Made by a program: the position numbers and the translations under genes. Below are positions 41,233-46,725 of a stretch of 46,725 nt of DNA, piece after piece. The stretch is from Ruminococcus flavefaciens (GTDB taxonomy: Bacteria; Bacillota; Clostridia; Oscillospirales; Ruminococcaceae): NCBI GenBank assembly GCA_002310115.1, contig DBYI01000034.1:1-46725 (forward strand). Direction: 5' to 3'. Position 1 is the stretch's first letter; each line of letters opens with the position of its first letter. Below the pieces are notes generated by a model that was given only the letters and a program-made list of their open reading frames with translations, had not been told where the DNA came from and made no database searches.

Positions 41233-44001
41233 TTAATCCTCACGATACTCCTCAACGATATATGTCTCGAAAATATCACCTTCCTTAACGTCAGCGAACT
41301 TTTCAAGACTGATACCGCACTCGTAGCCCTCTGCAACTTCCTTTACGTCATCCTTGAAACGCTTGAGGCCTGCGATCTTGTCGTCAGCTATTATGATACC
41401 GTCACGTACTACACGCACCTGACTTCCTCTTGTTACCTTACCGCTGAGCACATAGCTTCCTGCTACCATGCCAACGTTAGATATCTTATATACCTGACGC
41501 ACTTCAACTCGTCCCTGTTCAACATCACGGTACTTAGGAGCAAGCATGCCCTTCATAGCTGTGGATATCTCCTCAATAGCATCGTAAATGATACGGTAGA
41601 GTCTGATATCTACTCCGTCACGGACTGCATTCTCCGCCGCAACAGGATCTGGTCTTACATTGAAACCAACGATGATAGCATTTGAAGCGCTTGCCAACAT
41701 TACGTCACTTTCCTTGACAGCTCCAACAGCTCCGTGGATAACTCTTACTCTTACTTCTTCGTTGGAAAGCTTCTCCAGAGACTGCTTTACAGCCTCAACA
41801 GAGCCCTGTACATCAGCCTTGACAACAATGGGGAGCTCCTTGATTTCGCCCTCCGCAATCTGACTGAACAGGTTGTCAAGAGTAACCTTACGGTATGCGT
41901 TGAACTGCTCCTGCTTAGCCTCGTGTTTTCTCTGCTCAACAAGTTCTCTTGCAAGTCTTTCATCTTCAACAGCGTTGAAGACATCGCCTGCGCTTGGAAC
42001 TTCAGCAAGACCTGTAATCTCAACTGGTACAGAAGGACCTGCTGACTTTACGGATCTTCCCTTATCGTTTGTCATTACACGTACACGGCCGACTGCTGTT
42101 CCTGCAATAAGGACGTCTCCCTGTCTGAGGGTGCCGTTTTGTACAAGAAGTGTAGCGATAGGACCTCTGCCCTTGTCAAGACGTGCTTCAATAACTGTAC
42201 CCTTTGCAAGTCTGTCAGGATTAGCCTTGAGCTCCTTGACTTCCGCAACGAGAAGAACATTTTCGAGAAGCTCATCGATACCCTCACCTGTCTTAGCTGA
42301 AACAGGTACACAGATAACGTCGCCGCCCCAGTCCTCGCATACGAGATCATACTTTGTAAGTTCTTCCTTGATACGATCGGGATTTGCACCTTCTTTATCC
42401 ATTTTGTTGATAGCAACAATAATGGAAACTCCAGCAGCCTTTGCATGGTTGATGGATTCAATAGTTTGAGGCATGATACCATCATCTGCAGCAACTACAA
42501 GGATGGCTATATCAGTGATATTTGCACCTCTTGCTCGCATTGATGTAAACGCTTCATGTCCTGGAGTATCAAGGAATGTTATGTCCTGTCCGTTAATGTT
42601 TACCTGATATGCGCCGATATGCTGCGTGATACCTCCTGCCTCGCCTGCAGCAACATGAGCGTTTCTGATACGGTCAAGGATAGAAGTTTTACCGTGGTCA
42701 ACGTGTCCCATTACAACTACAACAGGACAACGTGGCTGAAGGTTTGTATCATCATCGTCTTTATCATCGATAAGACGTTCCTCAATGGTAACAATAACTT
42801 CCTTTTCGACCTTTGCACCCATTTCATCTGCAACTATAGCGGCTGTATCGAAGTCAATCTCCTGATTTATGGATGCCATTACACCAAGCTTCATGAGCTG
42901 CTTGATAACGTCTGTAGCTGTAGCCTTGAGACGGGTAGCAAGCTCACCGACTGTGATATTATCAGGGATAAGAACTTTGAGCTGCTGTTTTCTTGCTCTT
43001 TCAAGCTCAAGTCTCTTGAGTTTTTCAGCTTCTGATTCCTTCTTGGAAAACTGCTGACGTGTTCTCTGTGCGGATTTCTGATTTATCTTCTGCTTCTTTG
43101 AAGAATAGTTGTCGTTCTTATGCTTGTTCGAAGTAGCCATCTGGTCGTATCTTTCGTTGTACTTATCAAGATCGACATAGCTTCCTCTTGTATCAACTGT
43201 ACGACGCTGAGTAGAAGTCTGCGCTGTTTCGGAGCTGAAACTTGCATTAAACTTTGTTCTCTCGCCTCTGTCCTGAGCCTTTGCTGGTTCTGCCTTCTTT
43301 TTATCTTTTTTCTTGTCATTCTTCTTATCCTGCACATGAACTGCAGGCTTAGGAGCTTCCTGTACTGGAGCTACTTCCTGCTTCTTCTCCGGCTCTGTCT
43401 TAGGAACTTCCAGTACTTTTACAGGCTCTGCCTTCTCTACGGGCTTAGGAGCTTCCTGTACAGGAGTTGCTTCCTGCTTCTTCTCCGGCTCTGACTTAGA
43501 AGCTTCCTGTACCTTTACAGGTTCTGTTTTCTTTACAGGTTCTGTTTTCTTTACAGGTTCTGCTTTTTTCACAGGCTCTGCTTTTTTCACAGGCTCTGCT
43601 TTTTTCTCAGGAGCTGCGGCTACCTTCTTCTCAACAGGCTTTACCTCTGACTTTTTGGGAGCACTCTTAGACTCTTCCTTTTTATCCTGTTTCGGGGCAG
43701 TTGCCTTTTTAGGTTCTGTAGTCTTTTTCTCAGCAGGCTTCTTTACTGATTTTTTCTCTTCCTTCGGCTCCTCTGTTTGAACAGGACGAGGATCGCCCTT
43801 GGAATTGAAATAGTCGTTGAAGGAGTTAACAGAATAACGTTCCTTTGTATAATGCTCAAGAACTACATTCATCTCCTCCTCTGTAAGTGAAGAGCCTGTT
43901 TTCTTCTTTGTGTCGCCCTTTTCTGCAAAGAGATCAATAATCTCCTGTGCAGATGTATTAAGATCTTTTGCAGCATCGCTTATCTTTATCTTTTTTGCCA
44001 T
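41233..44001 (-). CDS. infB: Translation initiation factor IF-2
   Basis: IF-2 brings initiator tRNA to the 30S subunit. The 922-residue protein has the small N-terminal domain (MAKKIKISDAAKDLNTSAQEIIDLF, 1-50), a long Lys/Glu/Pro linker (about 60-260) with tandem EPVKKAEPVKK-type repeats, a second IF2N domain (about 345-400), the GTPase core with G1 GHVDHGKTS (about 432-440), DTPGHEAF and NKMDK, and the C-terminal tRNA-binding domains. I start at 44001; GGAGG lies 11 bases upstream, inside a longer frame that begins further out. The leader holds a small GCCGC/GCGGC hairpin (44026-44045). Confidence 0.97.
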   Translation of the reverse strand: MAKKIKISDAAKDLNTSAQEIIDLFAEKGDTKKKTGSSLTEEEMNVVLEHYTKERYSVNSFNDYFNSKGDPRPVQTEEPKEEKKSVKKPAEKKTTEPKKATAPKQDKKEESKSAPKKSEVKPVEKKVAAAPEKKAEPVKKAEPVKKAEPVKKTEPVKKTEPVKVQEASKSEPEKKQEATPVQEAPKPVEKAEPVKVLEVPKTEPEKKQEVAPVQEAPKPAVHVQDKKNDKKKDKKKAEPAKAQDRGERTKFNASFSSETAQTSTQRRTVDTRGSYVDLDKYNERYDQMATSNKHKNDNYSSKKQKINQKSAQRTRQQFSKKESEAEKLKRLELERARKQQLKVLIPDNITVGELATRLKATATDVIKQLMKLGVMASINQEIDFDTAAIVADEMGAKVEKEVIVTIEERLIDDKDDDDTNLQPRCPVVVVMGHVDHGKTSILDRIRNAHVAAGEAGGITQHIGAYQVNINGQDITFLDTPGHEAFTSMRARGANITDIAILVVAADDGIMPQTIESINHAKAAGVSIIVAINKMDKEGANPDRIKEELTKYDLVCEDWGGDVICVPVSAKTGEGIDELLENVLLVAEVKELKANPDRLAKGTVIEARLDKGRGPIATLLVQNGTLRQGDVLIAGTAVGRVRVMTNDKGRSVKSAGPSVPVEITGLAEVPSAGDVFNAVEDERLARELVEQRKHEAKQEQFNAYRKVTLDNLFSQIAEGEIKELPIVVKADVQGSVEAVKQSLEKLSNEEVRVRVIHGAVGAVKESDVMLASASNAIIVGFNVRPDPVAAENAVRDGVDIRLYRIIYDAIEEISTAMKGMLAPKYRDVEQGRVEVRQVYKISNVGMVAGSYVLSGKVTRGSQVRVVRDGIIIADDKIAGLKRFKDDVKEVAEGYECGISLEKFADVKEGDIFETYIVEEYRED

Positions 44002-44082
44002 AGGCTTGATTACCTCCATAATCTTTGCCGCGCGAATATGCGGCATTATAAAATGTTTTGTATAAACATCTATCTCAACGCA

Positions 44083-44406
44083 TTACTGCGATATATCGGA
44101 TATTATCTTTTCAAAGCCGTCCGAAAAGCCCTTATCAGTAACTGCAATGACTCCTGTTTCCTTTCCGCAGAGTCGTCCTATCTCAGACTTACTAACGTCG
44201 GTATCCAGGTGCTTTATTCCGAACCTTTCGCAAAAGAAGTTAACTTCCTTTTTCGTCTTTCCGGAAGCATCGGAAGCTGTAAGTATACAATGAGCTGTTC
44301 CGTTTTTCGCAGCCTCAACAGCACTGTCAAAGCCCTTTACTGCCTTTCCTGCCCTCAGACATATGCCCAGCAGATTAAGCGTCCTGCGATTCTTTTCCGA
44401 GCTCAT
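44083..44406 (-). CDS. ylxQ: L7Ae-family RNA-binding protein YlxQ
   Basis: A 107-residue protein of the ribosomal L7Ae/L30e/Gadd45 family, which binds kink-turn RNA. It has the start RRTLNLLGICLRAGKAVKGFDSAVEAAKNG, then CILTASDASGKTKKEV and the end RLCGKETGVIAVTDKGFSDGF. It is in its usual place between ylxR and infB. Its start overlaps the ylxR 3' end by 32 bases; GAGGTG lies 7 bases before the chosen ATG, so the overlap looks real. Confidence 0.9.
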   Translation of the reverse strand: MSSEKNRRTLNLLGICLRAGKAVKGFDSAVEAAKNGTAHCILTASDASGKTKKEVNFFCERFGIKHLDTDVSKSEIGRLCGKETGVIAVTDKGFSDGFEKIISDISQ

Positions 44407-44653
44407 TCATCATCACCTCGTATACGCTTTCCTCTATCTTGCATGAAAATGACTTTTCAAAGCGTCTTGCTTTTCTCGCTTTTTCGAGACATTCAGTGCT
44501 TCGGCATATATAAGCACCTCTGCCCGCCGCCTTACCTTTAAAATCAAGACTTATCTCGCCCTCGGGAGACTTCACCACACGGATGAGCTCCATTTTGGGC
44601 TTCATCTCATTACACCCGAGACACATTCTCATAGGTATTTTCTTTGGCTTCAT
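44375..44653 (-). CDS. rnpM: RnpM/YlxR family RNase P modulator (DUF448)
   Basis: A 92-residue basic protein of the YlxR family, whose member RnpM binds RNase P RNA and modulates its activity. The signature is clear: KKIPMRMCLGCNEMKPKMELIRVV near the start, then GKAAGRGAYICRSTECLEKARK. The two cysteines of the CxxC pair are present. It overlaps nusA by 4 bases and ylxQ by 32, in the conserved nusA-ylxR-ylxQ-infB order. Confidence 0.95.
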   Translation of the reverse strand: MKPKKIPMRMCLGCNEMKPKMELIRVVKSPEGEISLDFKGKAAGRGAYICRSTECLEKARKARRFEKSFSCKIEESVYEVMMNELGKESQDA

Positions 44654-45873
44654 AATTCTTCCTCGTTTGCAGGAGCTTCTGTTATTTCCTCTGCTTCTGC
44701 ATCAGCTGTCTCAGCATCTGTTATATCGGATTCAACAATCTCCTCACTATCCTCCACAGGAGGAACAGCTTCAAATACAGGAACTACAAAATCAGGGCTC
44801 AACTCTGGAGCTTCTTCATTTGTTACTGTATCAAACTGAGGCTTGATGTCTATCTTGAAGCCTGTAAGTTTTGCAGCAAGTTTTGCATTCTGGCCCTTGT
44901 TTCCGATAGCAAGAGAAAGCTGATTGTTCGGAACGATAACTGTACATGCCTTTTCTTCCATTGAAGTGATAACTGTCTTGAGCACCTCTGCAGGGGCAAG
45001 AGCTCTTGCGATAAACTCCTCTGGTACTTCACTCCAAGGAATAATGTCTATCTTCTCTCCGTTCAGCTCGTTAACAACAGCTGTAATTCTTGAACGCTTC
45101 GGACCAATACAAGCTCCGACTGCGTCAACGTTCTCATCCTTAGACCATACAGCTATTTTTGTTCTCGAACCCGCCTCACGTGAGATAGACTTTACTTCAA
45201 CTGTACCATCATATATTTCGGGAACTTCCTGCTCAAAAAGTCTCTTAACGAGATCCTTGTGAGTACGTGAAATCTTTACCACAGGCTTCTTGTTTTTGCC
45301 GATGATACCTGTAATGTAAACCTTGACCATTTTTCCTTCTTCGAGATTCTCACCTGGTATCTGCTCGTTTCGAAAGAGGTAGAGCTCTGTTCCATCATAA
45401 ACGACTGTAACAGTTCCTCTGCCCGGTTCAACCTGAGAAACCTTTGCAGTAATACACTCATGCTCCTTCTGCTCGAACTTGCTCAGCATCTGCTCACGGT
45501 TGATCTCTCTGAGATCACCCTTTATAGACTGCTTTGCGGAGAGGGCTGCCATTCTTCCAAGCTTGGAGATATCGAGTTCCTTCATGATAGTTCCGCCAAC
45601 CATAGCATTTGGATCCATAGTCCTTGCAACGTCAATGTTGACCTCATTTTCGTCGATAGGTTCATCATCAATGATATCCTGTCTGATGTACATTTCAAAC
45701 TTTTTCGTTTTCGGGTCGATCTCAACTGTAATCCTTTCCTCACTGTGAGGATAAGCTCTTCTTGCAGCCTTAAGCATAGCCGACTTTACTTTTTCAATAA
45801 GAAGGTCAGTCTCTACGCTGTTTTCCTCACCGAGAGCTTCAAGTGCCCTGAAAAAGTCCTTATTCATGTTCAT
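44650..45873 (-). CDS. nusA: Transcription termination/antitermination factor NusA
   Basis: NusA binds RNA polymerase and governs pausing and termination. The 407-residue protein has the N-terminal polymerase-binding domain (MNKDFFRALEALGEEN), an S1 domain (about 130-200), and two KH domains (about 230-345, with GACIGPKRSRI and LAIGNKGQNAKLAAKLTG). After about 355 comes an acidic tail rich in Glu, Ala and Asp (EEIVESDITDAETADAEAEE). I start at 45873, 11 bases after GGAGG; a TTG further out would include the ribosome site. Confidence 0.96.
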   Translation of the reverse strand: MNMNKDFFRALEALGEENSVETDLLIEKVKSAMLKAARRAYPHSEERITVEIDPKTKKFEMYIRQDIIDDEPIDENEVNIDVARTMDPNAMVGGTIMKELDISKLGRMAALSAKQSIKGDLREINREQMLSKFEQKEHECITAKVSQVEPGRGTVTVVYDGTELYLFRNEQIPGENLEEGKMVKVYITGIIGKNKKPVVKISRTHKDLVKRLFEQEVPEIYDGTVEVKSISREAGSRTKIAVWSKDENVDAVGACIGPKRSRITAVVNELNGEKIDIIPWSEVPEEFIARALAPAEVLKTVITSMEEKACTVIVPNNQLSLAIGNKGQNAKLAAKLTGFKIDIKPQFDTVTNEEAPELSPDFVVPVFEAVPPVEDSEEIVESDITDAETADAEAEEITEAPANEEEL

Positions 45874-45917
45874 GTCTGTAAATTCCTCCAATATATTTTA
45901 TTTTGTTTTTTTACATT

Positions 45918-46391
45918 TCAGAAATCGAGATACAACTTTACGAAAGCTATATCCGCCAGCGAGAATTTCTTTTCCTCACCGTTTTCAAGATTGACTGTCA
46001 CGCCATCTTTGTCTGCGCTCACAAGCTGAGCCACGATCTCCTTTTCGCCGTCAACCGCTCTTATAAAGCGTATCCTTACTGTATCGCCCTGACAGACCTC
46101 GAAATGTTCCTCTTTTACAAGCTCGCGTTCCAGCCCTGCCGAGCCGACTTCGAGCATATAACTCTGTGCAATCGGATCCTTCTCATCGAGGATATCGCTT
46201 ATGGGAGCGTTGGCGCGTTCACAGTCCGCAATGGTTATCCCCTCATCCTGATCAATGAACACTCGCAGATACCACATAGCGCCTTCCTTTTCGTAGCAGA
46301 CATCCCACAGATAGTAGCCAAGCTCGTCGGTTATAGGCTTGATAAGATCGTATACCTTTTGTTCCGTACCGCCGAATTTTTTAAATTTCAT
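45918..46391 (-). CDS. rimP: Ribosome maturation factor RimP
   Basis: RimP helps build the 30S subunit. The 157-residue protein matches the family over its length: GYYLWDVCYEKEGAMWYLRVFIDQDEGITIADCERANAPISDILDE, then SYMLEVGSAGLERELV and a C-terminal SH3-like domain. It heads the nusA-infB operon, as usual. The first residues (MKFKKFGGTEQKV) are family-like, so the ATG at 46391 is probably right, yet the only AGGAG lies 27 bases upstream with a perfect palindrome in between (see 46402-46423). Confidence 0.94.
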   Translation of the reverse strand: MKFKKFGGTEQKVYDLIKPITDELGYYLWDVCYEKEGAMWYLRVFIDQDEGITIADCERANAPISDILDEKDPIAQSYMLEVGSAGLERELVKEEHFEVCQGDTVRIRFIRAVDGEKEIVAQLVSADKDGVTVNLENGEEKKFSLADIAFVKLYLDF

Positions 46392-46401
46392 AGGCAGTTT
46401 T

Positions 46402-46423
46402 CCCGATATATCGGGGTTCTCCT
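46402..46423 (-). promoter_or_regulatory. Ribosome site separated from the rimP start by a hairpin
   Basis: On the minus strand AGGAG (46419-46423) is followed by the perfect palindrome CCCGATATATCGGG (46402-46415), then about 10 bases and the ATG. Linear spacing is 27 bases, too long; folding the palindrome would bring the ribosome site near the start. Confidence 0.55.
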
Positions 46424-46446
46424 TTCATAGTTTCGATATAAATACT

Positions 46447-46471
46447 AAAGACCGGAAGGTTTCCGGTCTTT
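46447..46471 (-). promoter_or_regulatory. Leader hairpin of the rimP-nusA-infB operon
   Basis: A perfect 10-bp stem (46447-46456 with 46462-46471) lies in the mRNA leader between the promoter and rimP. There is no T run after it on the minus strand, so it is more likely a stabiliser or a regulatory structure than a terminator. Confidence 0.55.
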
Positions 46472-46493
46472 GGGTTTACTATCATCATGTATT

Positions 46494-46522
46494 ATTATAC
46501 CACGGTTTTTCGCAAAAATCAA
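46494..46522 (-). promoter_or_regulatory. Promoter of the rimP-nusA-infB operon
   Basis: On the minus strand TTGATT (46517-46522), a 17-bp spacer, and TATAAT (46494-46499). Confidence 0.75.
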
Positions 46523-46575
46523 GTGTTTTTCGGAATTTTTTTCAAAAAAATCTTGTTTTTTTCGAAGCACAGAAA

Positions 46576-46615
46576 ATCTCCCCTTAAAAGCCGTGCAGAG
46601 GCATTAAGAGGAGAT
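46576..46615. other. Imperfect hairpin, uncertain role
   Basis: TCTCC/GGAGA and CTTAA/TTAAG pair with one mismatch between them, with a GCC/GGC pair inside. On the minus strand TTTT follows, so it could end a minus-strand transcript that starts beyond the window. I cannot assign it. Confidence 0.4.
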
Positions 46616-46657
46616 CTCATCTACCCGAGTTTGCCACTTTGTGAAAAAAATTTTTTG

Positions 46658-46714
46658 AGTCAAGCCAAGAAATATCGAAAAAAGGCTTGACTTTTTTATG
46701 AAATGTGGTATAAT
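46658..46714 (+). promoter_or_regulatory. Hairpin with embedded plus-strand promoter at the window edge
   Basis: AGTCAAGCC (46658-46666) pairs with GGCTTGACT (46684-46692), followed by a T run. The right arm contains TTGACT (46687-46692), which with TATAAT (46709-46714) makes a promoter with a 16-bp spacer directed out of the window. Confidence 0.55.
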
Positions 46715-46725
46715 ATTTTGGTAGG

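Noticed and set aside
1..46725. CRISPR array, rRNA, transposase, integrase or prophage genes
   Set aside because: No regularly spaced repeats, rRNA signatures, transposase or integrase motifs were found, even beside the AT-rich cassette.

Overview
The window looks like chromosome from a Gram-positive, anaerobic gut or rumen clostridium close to Ruminococcus (Oscillospiraceae). The strongest clue is a secreted fucosidase-type enzyme (6312-9758) that ends in a type I dockerin, the module that docks enzymes onto a cellulosome scaffold. Other clues are strong AGGAGG ribosome sites, TTGACA/TATAAT promoters with 17-bp spacers, SpoVS, and typical clostridial operons (rimP-nusA-ylxR-ylxQ-infB-rbfA, rsmD-coaD, Asp23-FakA). 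The species is inferred, not proven.

Layout. 1-3970 (minus strand): tRNA-Val, then an autoregulated-looking operon of GntR regulator, ABC ATPase, two permeases and a CPBP membrane protease. 4162-5932 (plus): rsmD-coaD-coiled-coil protein. 6206-9826: the multi-module GH95 dockerin enzyme, alone with its own promoter. 9836-12927: a GNAT acetyltransferase, then (minus) a beta-CASP metallo-hydrolase and a zinc-ribbon membrane protein. 12976-14853 (plus): three tandem DUF2975 membrane proteins and a small XRE regulator, behind a promoter preceded by a 19-bp direct repeat. 14850-22569 (minus): recG; spoVS; and polA-rimI-tsaD-DUF4236-ymdB. 22661-26670 (plus): a membrane-anchored MutS-like ATPase, then Asp23 and FakA.

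26671-32000 is the accessory part. It is visibly richer in A and T than its surroundings. It carries a secreted protein with a pattern like an aerolysin-type pore-forming hairpin, a lipoprotein, a MacA-like adaptor, an ABC ATPase and an FtsX/MacB-like permease. Related 38-bp hairpin elements lie on both sides of it in the same orientation. I propose it as a secreted effector plus export/self-protection cassette; this is inference and is the best candidate for something undescribed.

32001-37380 (minus): a Gld-type ABC exporter (ATPase, ABC-2 permease, GldG-like, DUF4340) with a small downstream gene. 37502-46522 (minus): the translation/transcription operon rimP-nusA-rnpM-ylxQ-infB-(histone-tail-like protein)-rbfA-DHH phosphoesterase-truB-ribF. 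The last bases (46658-46714) hold a plus-strand promoter reading out of the window.
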